The position numbers were made by a program, and so were the translations under genes. 62,000 nt of DNA from Acanthaster planci (taxonomy: Eukaryota; Echinodermata; Asteroidea; Valvatida; Acanthasteridae), in the NCBI RefSeq assembly GCF_001949145.1, contig NW_019091384.1, forward strand, positions 767,214-829,213, in the 5' to 3' direction. The notes under the pieces were generated by a model. The model worked only from the letters and a program-made list of their open reading frames with translations. It was not told the origin of the DNA and did no database searches. Below are positions 50,401-62,000 of this stretch, piece by piece. Position 1 is the stretch's first letter. Each line of letters starts with the position of its first letter.

Positions 50401-53400
50401 CATGAGTTCTTCAAGCTCACTGCAAGTCCATGGAAGGGGCCTTTTCTTTCAATATGAAACCAACTGATTCGTCATGATCCTCTCCACAGATGGAATAGAA
50501 TCTTATGGCTGGAGAATGAAGAAAGCCAGTAAGTACATGTACAGAGGCAAAAAACAAACCAGCAAAAATCAAGAATAAATTTGGGAGGCGTCGGAAAGGG
50601 TAAAACAGAAGGAGAACTAAGTACATGTAAGTACATGATGCATTTGACAAGTTTTCATGAGTCAAATGTTGAAGCACTTGACAATATGAAACAAACAAAG
50701 GATGACAAATAGTTACAATTCACACAAGCCTGTCAAATTTTGAAACAAAATGCTTCTGGCCAATTAGTGCGCAAAAGTTTGTCCAATAAATAAATATCTT
50801 GACAGAATTGGATAAACACTCGGCGACTACTGTGGATTACTTCCGTCATACTGTGATTTTTTTTTAGGGGAGGGGGTGTGTTTCTTCATGGATATTAAGG
50901 ACTACCCAAACACAGATTGTCTGCATCTCACCATCTATGGATCACATTTAGGGTTGTCTAAATTTTACAAGGATTTTACATTTGAGTGTGGGAGGAAGAT
51001 GGGGGAGGGAAGTTCTATTTCTTGGGATCAAGCTTTCAGCTACCAGAGAGTTTTATTATCGTTTTGATTAATCAGTGCTACAGTGTATCTTGTTTACAAC
51101 AGTTAAGGACACAGTCCAAAAACAGCTGGGAAAAAAATGAGCCAATCACTAAAGGTGCAGTAAACAAAAGTGTCTGGAGAGCTACCATTATAGAGGCCAA
51201 ACCTATTAAACCGTCTGTCATTACATTACTGCAGGTTAGAAGAGAGCATTACCACTCCATGTTCACATGTGTGGTCCAGTTTACTGGACTTTTTCAGGTG
51301 TTGGCCATCAGCACTTTTTCATCTTCCCATAGGTTGTAAAAAGCTGAACAATGTGATGAGTCCACTAACCAAAAAAGGAGACGCAAAGAGGAAAGAAATG
51401 CTACGGTTATAATATGTAGAAGGTCTCAATGATTACAACCTAGAAGGAATATGGCATAGATGTGAAATCAAAAGACTGAAAAAAAGGGTTCGGAAACAAA
51501 TGCCAAACAGATTATCTTTGATGGATGGAGAGGAGGTAGGACAATGGATAAACAAACTGGACAAAATGGAAATAACACAACCGGAAAAACATGCAGGCAT
51601 AAAACAACATCAATCACAACTATTTATGCTGAAAATGTCCCCCAAAATTGTAAATTTCATTATGCGACTTCCTCCAAACCAAATGTTGGACAATTTTGAC
51701 CCCCAATTGCAAACAGTCCATTCGGTCCAGCACATCCCACTTGAGGCCATTCTTTTATGCAAATTAGCATCTGGAAGATATACACTTTCACATATTCAAA
51801 CATGTCCAAAGTTACAAATCAAATGTTATTGTCACTGAAGGATTGTGCAAGCTTTCTCTCCAAGGAAATCAGCATGGTAATGGGTTTATTACAGGCGTGA
51901 GCATTGGACCCGGGTACTCAAGTACCTGGCTTTTCATGTAACTGGTTCCAAATTATGGACTGGGTACTACAACCAACTACATGTACATAACCTCGTGGAC
52001 AGTGAACAAGAAAAGATCTGACATTTTTTGTGAAGTTTTGAACCTAAATATGGCAATGCAGTTTTGCATTATGAGTGAAAAAAAAAACAAATGAGAAGAT
52101 GCATTCTTCTGGATATAAAATAAACAGGCTACAAACAGAATGGGTTATCATTAAAAAAAAAACTGGTTGGTAGCCCATGGACAACACAACACTTTAGGAA
52201 CCCCCCCCCCACTTTTAGGGAGAAAAAAACCTCTATTTGTTTTGAAAAACAGACATTATTATCCCAATATATACAAAACCAAGCATCTGGGTCACAATGG
52301 CTCCAGGGCCACACATGGAGGGGCTGGAAAGAGGCGACAAAATTGCCTAATTGGGGGCATTCTTTGGGGATGAGGGCATCATTTATTGCCTGGATGCTGG
52401 GAAGAGATTAGAGGTGTGAAGAGATGTGAAGATGTCAGAGATGCCATTAATGGGATAAGGAGGTGATCACTGACACTCCTCAAGCCAAAAAGTCAAACAA
52501 ATTACACAGTTAGATTCCGAACAACATTTACATCTTTTTTTTTTAACAAAGAGGTACGAAGACTTTTGGAAGTCTGTTGCCTGAAGTGTTAGATTTTTGC
52601 TTGTTAGAAGTTAGATAATAAATTACTTTCTACAGGCTTTCGATCATGTAATGTACAAAGAGGAGGTAGGGTGTCAATAGATCAATGTTAACTAGGATGG
52701 GAGGTGGAGGAAAGTGCAACATTGCTGACAGACAACTCAAGGAAACCTATTCCCTGAAGAACCTTTACTGACATTTGCTGACTGCCACAGAATGGAAATG
52801 AAGAGGGGCATTGGATACCAAACCAGGGGTGTGAGTGGACACTTAAAATTAGAGCGGAAAACAGCTAGCAAGAAGCTGAAATGTAAGAAGTCCCCATACA
52901 TTTGTACACAGCAGGTGCACAAAAAAGCATACAACATCTAAACAGAAAAAGCTGAAATCTGCTAAAAAAGTTGAATTTTCACACCTCTGCAAACCCTGGG
53001 GGTGGGGCTACTGTACCATCATGTCCTCTTTCACTGATGCATGGTTTTTTACTTGACAAGAACTGCAATTGTAACGACAAATCTGGCAAATGGGAAGGGG
53101 AAGGCCATGGGTTGGAATAAAATGGACAATTATCAATTTCGAAAGCAACAACTGTCACTATCCAGATTCTGAGCATATTTCCTTTGGTCTCCCTCAACTT
53201 CCTTGAAGATCCACATTTTCTGCAGAAAGTCAAATCACACAGAGGCTCAGTAACAGTACCCAAAATACTCTACAACACTAAGCATTTACACAAGGGCAGA
53301 AAACCAGGGGATATTATGTTAGTGAGTTTTAATAACCTGGACTTGTTTATGACAACACCCTAGCCAGGTCCAAGACAGTTGATCTTTGCAGTAATATACA

Positions 53401-56400
53401 TTGTACATGTATGTACATGTACATTGTAACACACATTTTTCATCACTCTATCCAGCGGCAGGTATGCAGCGTAAACTGCTAATTGAAACAAGCACGCTTT
53501 TAATCATGTTTTTTTTTCTGCACGGAATCCTGTGGCCAGAGTTTGTTTTAATGAGGCATTACATTAATGTATCATGCTAACAGCATGTGTACACGTGGAT
53601 TCCAAACACCGTTTATGGAAACATGCAGAGAGATTAAATTCAACCCAACTTGTTTTCATAACACAGTACTCCGTGTTACAATACAAACAGGATCGAAATA
53701 CTTCTTTTCATTGAAAGTGACCAAAAAAGATGGTAGTATTTCCATTCTTAGAAAATTCTTTCATCACTACTTTTTAGAGGGCACTATTTTACTTCTGTCA
53801 AACAAGGCACTCCTTGCCAAAAACCCATGAGAAAAACACAAAAACTGTCCTTCAAATTTAACTACCAACAAAGACTGAAGAAGCAGTAGCCCTTTCTGTT
53901 GTCCAAACAAGCTGCTTAACACAATAAACAAGAATAAGGTGGAACTTACTCCCACCAAAGGTACAGGAGTGTGATCGAATAATTTTGTACACAGAGCAAT
54001 GCAGGCATAACCGTTCTGCCTTGAATGACACAATTCTTTGGCTCATGAATATGGAAATTTTCATTAGCATAAAACCAAAATGTTGTTAAAAGTTTCTCCT
54101 ACTGCTTCAGAGGAAGTGACAAACAATACTAAATTTTACAAGACTGCTTTCTGGCATGTACTGAAGTCATAAAAATTGTATTCCATGCCTCCTTTCAGTT
54201 CCATTCAATTTTCACACTGCAGTTTACTGTTGCAAAATGCATACTCTTTTGTGGGCAAAAATCAAGCCACAGGGCTTTTCCAACAAACGAATAAAGGTAA
54301 ACTTTAATACCTCCCTTAACCAGCATCAAGAATGTGACCACTACCAAACAGTGAGGGTGTGTACATGTATACAGTGAATTACAGGATTAACAAATTTCTT
54401 TTTTTTTTTTGATAATCTGAATGGAGAGTAAAGTTGCCTTCAAATCCCCTGGAGGCAGAAACCTGACATTTTCATTTCTGCTCAGTAGTTTAATGGCATT
54501 CCAACTGAAAGATTTCCAGGCATTATGTGAATTACAGAGAATATTAAACCCTACCCCTTACCCCATACCAAGCCTTTTTAGCCTCAAATGCGCAATCATT
54601 CCAAGAGGTTTAACTAATTTTTACAAAATGCAAAATTAAACTTGTCAGAAATTTGCCATATCACTACTCCATTTGCCTTTATGAGGATGGAAATTACCTT
54701 GTGCTTAATGTCCTTATGCCATTACATTCTGACAGAAGCATACAAACATACATGTATCCAGTCCCCGTAGAAGTCGCCCATAAAAAGAAAGTGCTAATGC
54801 TGAGACATTTAAGCCAAACAATGCCAAAACACACTGACTGGGACTAAAACACAAAAATCAAACTTGATTTACCATCTGATTGGGCTATTTTTAGACTTGT
54901 AAACTAATCATAAATCCATCAGTCCTACCACCCAAATTCTACACACACAAAGATACTGGCCATAAAAACTCACCCTGCCAAACTATCGGGCATACATGTA
55001 CTGTATACATGTACTGTACTGTATAGTGTGGCCGTACTTCATTTCCTGCAATGGGTACATGTACTATATCTACGTGTACATGTTGTGATTTTCCTGCAGA
55101 AGATGCAAACTGCTGTTTACACTGACCCATATCCAACGTTGAAATCAGTAATTTGCCTCTTCCCAGGGAAAGCTGAGATGCCGTGATCATAGTTCGCAAA
55201 TATTATAGAATTGAATGCAATCCAATCCAATCCATTTCATTAAAAAAAAGACAGGAAAACCTGCTCATTTATTCTGTTCCATTAAGTCTGCAGAAAATAT
55301 TTTTGAGCAATTTTAACTTTTTTTCAACTATAGTCAAAAATAAATAATGACAGAGTGAGGAAACCAAAGTGGAGAAAAATATCACAAACTGCAAATGTTT
55401 TACAGAATCAATGTTTAATAATCTTAGTACCCACTGCTCAAAGAGAGAGTAGACATACTCCCAGGAACAGACTTTTTGGCACTGGGGGAGTTCAGGTAAC
55501 CAACAGGATAAAACTGTTGAAAGAATGGCATGCATAAAACTGGCTGTATTGCACAGTCATTTGGTCAGAAATTCCACAGAACTAGGAGTGGTACAATGAG
55601 TCACAGCATGCAACTTGTTAACCCCACAACCATGGATGAATGCCCCTGATGAACGCACGGCAGAATCCAACATATACAATGAAAGCTGGGCAGAAATTAT
55701 GAGAATATGATTTTTACGACTGGTGGCAATTTGAAACCAATTACATGTACCTCTGCCACAATTTGGAGGGGAGCGAGTGGGGTAGATTGGAATGCTCCAG
55801 ACCATTAAGGCTGTCACATGTCATCCTGAGGTTAATAGGTCAGGGTTACAAGCAGTGATTGGCTGGGGACAGATATCAGCGAGGACCAATTTCTTTAACA
55901 TGCTGTGCCAGGATGAGTGCCGAAGTCATTGGAAGTGTTTGAAAAATGTATTACCGATAACAAACATGACAAATGTCAAATCAACAAGTTTAATTTATAG
56001 GAACTGCATTCATATGATTTCTTGTTGTGAGTGACCTACAGAAAAAAAGCCAATAATCTTGTGCGTTCTTTGGGACTAGAGCCTGTAAAGTGGGCCTTAC
56101 ATAACTGTCTCTATGCAAAACGATATGGAATGAACAAGGCATTATTTCTAATGATTTGCAATCTCTTGTGGAGACGTTAAGGGAAAGATTTACGTTGTCA
56201 GATATGTCCCTGATGAATTTTCATGGATCTTTCAAAATAACTTGGTTTAAGTTGCAACTTGTTTGATGATGGATGGTGGCGAGCTTTCCTTTAACATGAA
56301 CTTGTACTGAGTAGGATCACCACGGATGAAGTAAATAGAGTTTTTTAAATTGTATTTTACAAGGAAAGGTTTGCTTTTCAGAAATTCCAAGCAAGATTAA

Positions 56401-56719
56401 TTTATAAACGCTTTCAATTGGCACAGTGGCTTCCTCTTAAAAATGCTTATTTAAAAAACTTTGGAATAGATTACTTTAGCAACTTCATTTAAAGTTTTTT
56501 GAGTGGATTTGCACAAAACAGAAAATTACAAATTCAAATTAGAAGGCCCATTTTGAGCAGTTGATAGATAGACTAGCTTGATCCCGAAAAAAATCACCAT
56601 GATGTGAAAGAAACAGAGGTTTGGTAAATAAAAGTGGGAGAAGGATATGAACACTTCCGTTAAGCAACCCAAAACCCTGAACTTTACTCCACAGATGTTG
56701 ACATGACAGGCTTTCTTTT

Positions 56720-57060
56720 GTGGGAGAAGTCACTCGGAAAAGGTATACATGTGCCGCTCAGACACTGCACGTAATTTGTGTGTTCCCCTGCAGTGAGCAG
56801 CAGACTGCAACACTGGACGCGGCGACGTGGAAAACGTGGCTTGAATACTGGCAGACAGAACGACGGAGCCGGGCAGGCCCATCAAGCAAAGCTGAGCCCG
56901 GGCCATCATTCATGAGTTCACATCGGGCATATCAGCCTGCTGCCAGGATTTATTACAATATTATTGTTCAAACAGTTTTATCAAACGGATGACCATGGGG
57001 CTCCTTCCTCTTACACTGGATTAAATGTTTATGATCATACTTTCTTGTACAGGTAAGACC
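56720..57060 (+). other. CpG-rich island with splice-like signals, possible exon or regulatory element
   Basis: A plus frame is open from 56720 to 56992 (about 90 codons). It overlaps an unusually CpG-rich block (about 56815-56900) preceded by a good acceptor-like TGTTCCCCTGCAG ending at 56793. A strong donor-like AG|GTAAGA is at 57051-57058, after the frame has closed. The translation shows no domain I know. The downstream part, ATTACAATATTATTGTTC, looks like a Sox-type regulatory site. It could be a non-coding transcript exon, an unrecognised coding exon or an enhancer. Confidence 0.3.
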
Positions 57061-59855
57061 ACTGAATGAAAACAAAAATAAACAGCATCTACTTTTGTTT
57101 GGTATAGCCTCCATTCATGCACACTAAGTGAACTCACAACTATTATACAGAACGGAAGAAATTTTTTGTCAGCTATTGGCAAGTTCACAAGAACTGCACA
57201 ATATCACACATGTAGAAAGGACACTTTTGTGTCATCTGTTTCAATACATCAAGGCAAAACACTAATTGGTATAGAAATACGTAACTATAAAGAAACGGTG
57301 GAAAGTATGTCGGTTCAGATTAGGAAATATTGCTGTTGCCAGAACCTCTGATATTACAAGACAGATTTAAAATATGAACTGTTATAGGAAACTGATTGTT
57401 AACGGTCAGTTCTTTCTTTAAAGATGACATAGATCAAGGCTCGAAACCTGTCAAATGCTGCAAGATTAGCCAACCACAGTGCATTGTGCTAGAGGGAGGC
57501 TTTGTGGTTGGTACCAGGCCGAGCTAAGATGAATCATAACCTCCGGCCAGCATCGATGACACATGCTCAACAATGGTCCTAATTTCTGAGAGGGAAAAGA
57601 TAGGGACTGGCAAAAGAAACTAGAGTAACTGAATGCCCACTTTTATGCGGTCTCTTTCAGTGGGGCGTGTGGCTCATTGTTTGGTTGGTTAAACCAAGTA
57701 GATGCGACCACCCAACCAAGACGAAAAGGGTGATGCCGCAGCTAATGAATCACAAAATGATTCGGTCCAGTCCTTGAAGAGCACTTCATGTGGTCTGTTC
57801 CTCACTCTACAAAGTCAATGAGGTGTGGCCCCTTTTATGTTCAGTTCATGCTTCTACAAAGGCACAATTCAGAAAACTAAAACCCGGTGTACCCATGGAT
57901 GTAGACACCTGTAAAAGTGTAGCAAATGGATTCATCTGAACCAATTGCACATATTACTGAATGCCAAATGGTATGACTGAATGCTAATGAGGTCATGTTT
58001 CAAGTGTACATGCAAGTTGGATTAAATGCTTCATGGAGAGGCCATTTGCGACCTTTGCCTTTTTCTACAAGATTTGTATTTTCAAGTGCATGCTGACTTT
58101 AACATGAACTGCAGTCATTTCAAAGTAGGGAAACTTTTATGAAAATAATTCACTCAAGTTTCAGCCTTGTGTTGGTTCAACAGTTCGGGAAATCCAATGG
58201 GAAAAGCATAGAGTGTTTGGAACAGAACACTGCACAAAGATTCCTCATTTGGCTTTAGCCATGCTAGACAAGAGTCGGCTATGGCAGCGATAAGTCTGTA
58301 ACTGGTATCCACTGAACAATGGCTTTTCTAGGAATTCAGGTAGCAGCCTTGGCGGGTAAAGTTTCAACCAATCACTGGAAAGAGGTTTAGCCTACCTAAG
58401 GGATACTCAACACAAGCCATTGAGAGCAGGAGTGAAATGTAAATATTACTAGTACAGTAGCACCCCCCCCAACGTGTGGTCCTTGATGAACAGGTCTTTT
58501 TACCATACAAGCTGTAACATATCTCAAGTCTCTGACTCCACCAATCCTGAGGAATTTGGGGTTGGTCAAAAAGATGAAAAGCTAAAATAATATACACAAC
58601 ATTTCTAGACATGCACACATAACTTTAAAACTATGTGAGTTTAATTCAAAAGGCTTTCAATTCATGGCCACATATTTCTGCATCCAAAACTGATTGACAA
58701 AGCGGGGACATGGGTAGCAATCACCCATATACAGTTCCTGTACAAAGAAAGAAACTTCAACAATGCATGTACAAGCTTATACAAAGTTGACAAAAGACCA
58801 ATTAGAATGCATTAAGTGTTTTTCACACTTTATGAGAGTATGAAACACCATAGAGCAAACTGGGATGATTTTGAGGAGTTCATGTTCATCACGAGATATT
58901 CAGGGGTTGATCAGGTAATGAATTAGTATGGGTACTCCTGTAGCCTAGGTGCCCATTCTGAGGTGGTCTTGTTGCAAGGTGCAGCTGTCTGTCATGCGAT
59001 TCAACAGAGGGTTTGTGATCCAGCACCACGATCAATTCTGTAGGAGAAGAGGTGCATGGGATGAGGGAATATTGCACCCTGTATTTATTTCCTATACCGC
59101 TTGGCATCACTTCATGCTGCACCTGCTGAACACATGATGAAGTTTTACAAACTGGAAGAGCTACCACTTATTTTGAAGATGGAGTAAACAGAAGTGACTC
59201 ATATGAATCAATTATATCAAGCAATCAAGAAAACAAGAAATAAGTGGATTTTTAGACTAAAACTAACTAAAAAACACAATATTTTAAAAACATTTTTCTT
59301 TCCAGCCAGCAAGCTGAAATGTTACTGACATTTATGGCCATCAATGCAGACTCCCCCCCCCGGAAGGGGGAGGGGCACATGACTGGAATTGTTTCCTTTC
59401 AGTGTGAACAAGGTCCTGATCCAGACTAGTCCCCTGTCCCTGAACATGAATGGTCCAATGTTTGTTTATTTGACGGGAAATTTCTAGCTGGAGCCATGCC
59501 GTCGACCTCTGACCCTGATCCATGTGATGTACCCACAGGCAGTTGATGTACATCATCATGCATGATTTATTGCTTAAAATGGCATGTATGAATTACAACC
59601 TGCTACCCTGGGTTCAATGATCTAGCTCCTGAAGGGGGACTTCATTTGATTGGCAGTGGTGTTGGTTGACCTAGTTTGCTGTTTCTCAATCGTTCATTAT
59701 GCATTGTGTTTCCCAAGCTGAATAAAATTTAAGCAGGGCAGTGACCAACAGGTGTTTAGCTGTTTGTCACAGATATCATTTGTATTTTGTACAATTGCAA
59801 CAATGTTCCAAATCCCCACACTGAGGCTTCAATTCTAGCAGAATTTCACAGAGTA
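57061..59855. other. Gene-poor intergenic DNA
   Basis: No gene recognised. 57530-57860 has higher complexity and may be regulatory. Frames open on both strands at 58889-59167 have no known domain. A C-run/G-run patch lies at 59352-59374. Confidence 0.5.
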
Positions 59856-60356
59856 GGGACCAGGAAATGGTTTTATCAATTTTACTAAAACCCTTGAAAN
59901 NNNNNNNNNNNNNNNNNNNNNNNNNNNNNNNNNNNNNNNNNNNNNNNNNNNNNNNNNNNNNNNNNNNNNNNNNNNNNNNNNNNNNNNNNNNNNNNNNNNN
60001 NNNNNNNNNNNNNNNNNNNNNNNNNNNNNNNNNNNNNNNNNNNNNNNNNNNNNNNNNNNNNNNNNNNNNNNNNNNNNNNNNNNNNNNNNNNNNNNNNNNN
60101 NNNNNNNNNNNNNNNNNNNNNNNNNNNNNNNNNNNNNNNNNNNNNNNNNNNNNNNNNNNNNNNNNNNNNNNNNNNNNNNNNNNNNNNNNNNNNNNNNNNN
60201 NNNNNNNNNNNNNNNNNNNNNNNNNNNNNNNNNNNNNNNNNNNNNNNNNNNNNNNNNNNNNNNNNNNNNNNNNNNNNNNNNNNNNNNNNNNNNNNNNNNN
60301 NNNNNNNNNNNNNNNNNNNNNNNNNNNNNNNTAAAAAAAATTCATTTCCTGGTTCC
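59856..60356. repeat. Inverted repeat bracketing an assembly gap
   Basis: GGGACCAGGAAATG (59856-59869) on the left and CATTTCCTGGTTCC (60343-60356) on the right are reverse complements except for one base. They enclose the 432-base gap (59900-60331). The pair suggests a fold-back or MITE-like element whose middle failed to assemble. No target duplication is evident. Confidence 0.55.
59900..60331. other. Assembly gap (432 N)
   Basis: A run of N. True length unknown. Open frames across it are artefacts. Confidence 1.
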
Positions 60357-61224
60357 TTTAGAGATCCAAAGATCCGGCATGGAATAGAATTTGTCTTCAT
60401 ACACCAAATACTGTTACTTCCATTTATTTGTACAAAAATGAAGTTAGCAGAGATCTGCTATGTATTTTGAAAAGTAATGTCATAAAATAATTGTTTTAAA
60501 CAACTTCAAAACAAACACAAAGTTTCAAGTAATTTTCCAAATGAATCAGCAATTGTTATAATGCAGAAAATGGGAAAGCAAATGAAAAATTGCTTGTATG
60601 AAACAGCCAAATGCACACTCAAATATGGCTTCAATTTTTTATGAAGGTAACTTCTTGTCAATAACATCTCAAATATTTCTTATATTTGTCAGCTTCTCTG
60701 AATGAACTATCATGTCTCTCACCACCCTCAAGTAAGAATTAACTCATTGGTATTGAGAAAAAAATCTAACAGACAGCAACACAAGGGGGAAGTTAAAGCG
60801 TGAATCTAATTACACGTATTCCAAATAGTTTGCACATGGGCCAAAGTACATGTCATGCAACTACATGTACAGGATCAATTAGTGCATTCTATATTTGAAG
60901 ATATTAACATAGTTCTGCTAGAGTTTAGTTCCCTGTGTAAGGCCTCTATCTTATGCTCCAGTCTGAAGTACCGTACATGTATTTCAAGGTATACCTGTAG
61001 TTCAAGCATATTATGTCTACCAGCAGTGCAATGGGATATCATTGTGGTGAAATACAGTACTGGTATGATGGAGTACATGTACAATGCCAAAGGATGCGCA
61101 TACAGAAAGACAGTGCAATTAAAGAGGGACTCCAATGAGGCTGCAGTTTTCCATTTTTTAAAGTTTTTCTGCTAGATTTTTAAGGCTTTTAACCAAATAA
61201 AAGGCACTAAATTGCGATAACTGT
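60357..61224. other. Intergenic DNA, nothing recognised
   Basis: AT-rich sequence with several ACATGTAC words (near 60847, 60863, 60975, 61074). The frame 60855-61175 (106 codons, plus) is faced by an open minus frame and shows no domain. Confidence 0.5.
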
Positions 61225-61523
61225 TTTTAATGCGGAAAAAAAATCTACCGGAAACGCTGTATAGCATGAGCATTTTGCCACACTTCGCGAAAACGCATTA
61301 GGTATGCAAAAATATGCACATGACCCTGTGACGCAATTGTGTGGACTATGTCATGCAGTTGCCTGGCCGGACTGCTGAGCTGTCCCTCTGTCACGTGCAT
61401 TTTCTAATGCGTGTACACACGTGCTTTAGTTGTAGTTTCCTAATACTTTCTTGCCAATTTTGATCATTCATAGCCACATCATTCACATTCGTTAGCATTT
61501 GGATCTTGATTGTATTAAGTATT
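61225..61523 (+). promoter_or_regulatory. Candidate promoter region of the THAP-like frame
   Basis: CpG-richer than the preceding kilobase, with two CACGTG E-boxes (61392-61397 and 61418-61423) and several GCG-containing words. It lies directly before the ATG at 61524. No TATA box or initiator is evident. The call depends on the downstream exon being real. Confidence 0.3.
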
Positions 61524-61580
61524 ATGCCACGAACGTGTGTTGTCAGTGGTTGCACGAGGAATTTCGGGTGTAGCTTGTGA
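61524..61580 (+). CDS. Possible first coding exon of a THAP-domain protein (partial)
   Basis: ATG at 61524 has A at -3 and opens MPRTCVVSGCTRNFG. THAP zinc fingers (C2CH, DNA-binding) typically sit at the extreme N-terminus and start with M-P, then C-x(2-4)-C; here the cysteines are residues 5 and 10. The frame stops at TGA 61578-61580, so if real the exon must be spliced before that: GTGTAG at 61568 and GTGATT at 61577 are weak donor candidates. The rest of the finger (the C-x2-H half and AVPTIF-type end) is not found in the remaining 420 bases. It could be a host THAP gene, a THAP-bearing transposase start (P-element type) or a decayed copy. The motif is short, so a chance match cannot be excluded. 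Confidence 0.45.
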   Translation: MPRTCVVSGCTRNFGCSL

Positions 61581-62000
61581 TTTTGTTTTTTGGTTTGTTT
61601 GGTTTTGTTTTTTAATCACGTCATTGACAACTAGTGTGCTTGACACTAGTGGCTACGGAATACATAGCTTGGTAAAGACAGACAGTACAGACTGTGTGAG
61701 ACTGTGCTGCACAATTTAGAAGTCCAATGAGATTGTTACACTGTCTATGTCAGGTCTTGTCAAATGTTGAGTTAGATGTTTATGAACTCATTGTTAACTT
61801 GGGAGATTTAACCTTGAACATCAGAACTGATCTCAGAAAGGAATGCCAAGGAATACGCTGAGCACATACGATGAGACTGGTAGATCACAACAGGTGACTG
61901 CTATGTTTGACTCCACACATACTTGTACAGATAGAACAAAGATTGGAGATACTGTGTGTGGGTAATATTCAGGATTTCCCTCAGGTAACTGCGAAAAGTA
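61581..62000 (+). other. Possible intron after the THAP-like exon
   Basis: A T/G-rich run follows directly (61578-61612), then unremarkable sequence to the window end. No second THAP exon is recognised before the edge. Confidence 0.35.

Larger units (their letters stand above)
43265..56719. other. Long gene-poor stretch
   Basis: No coding exon I can defend. The longest frame (48286-48822, minus, 178 codons) lies opposite an open plus frame and is low in complexity. 46010-46230 looks like a non-coding element and has a GCGGCC/GGCCGC hairpin at 46137-46151. A consensus CRE TGACGTCA lies at 46607-46614. A purine-rich A/G tract (GAAA-type) covers 46255-46298, and 47205-47425 is GAT-rich. The patch 56070-56270 reads like decayed coding sequence with one frameshift but matches nothing I know. 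Confidence 0.45.

Noticed and set aside
59776-60400. Open frames across the second gap
   Set aside because: They are kept open only by N.
1-62000. CRISPR arrays, operons, prophage or bacterial features
   Set aside because: No regularly spaced repeats or compact gene strings; the introns and repeats are animal-like.

Overview
This looks like draft nuclear genomic DNA from an animal. The one well-supported gene is split by two spliceosomal introns (GT...AG). There are two assembly gaps of N plus one isolated N, and the bulk is AT-rich, gene-poor DNA with small inverted-repeat elements and a tRNA-derived SINE-like head. The GTPase subfamily, the dispersed TACATGTA-type words and the GGGCCCAATTTCAT-ended palindromic elements make a marine invertebrate deuterostome (echinoderm-like, perhaps a sea star) my best guess. 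That placement is an inference from memory of such genomes, not a proof.

Layout. Positions 1-345 are a GC-rich CGACG/CGTCG fold-back repeat, cut by the window edge. 346-4180 holds no recognisable gene. About 4200-4824 is a CpG-richer stretch with an NRF1-like site, taken as promoter and 5' UTR. 4825-13711 (+) is a three-exon gene for an atypical Rho GTPase of the RhoU/RhoV (Wrch/Chp) subfamily: exons 4825-5182, 7720-7778 and 13223-13711, 301 codons plus stop. Intron 1 carries a SINE-like tRNA head. Intron 2 carries a worn MITE-like element and a 42-bp tandem repeat that runs into an assembly gap. The 3' UTR probably extends to about 16.04 kb, where a Pumilio-type site sits just before an AATAAA.

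From about 16 kb to 61 kb I find no coding exon I can defend. This interval contains at least four short elements with terminal inverted repeats, in two families. It also holds several islands that look like conserved non-coding (enhancer-like) DNA, perfect small hairpins, and a gap bracketed by an inverted repeat. At 61524 (+) a short ATG frame begins with a THAP-like zinc-finger start (MPRTC, then C after four residues) downstream of a region with two CACGTG E-boxes. It may be the first exon of a THAP-domain gene that continues past the window.

Functional picture: one Rho-family signalling gene with large introns and a long 3' UTR, followed by a roughly 45-kb gene-poor flank that could hold its regulatory DNA or that of a neighbour, then the possible start of a second gene. 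I see no multi-gene system, CRISPR array, operon or RNA-gene cluster.
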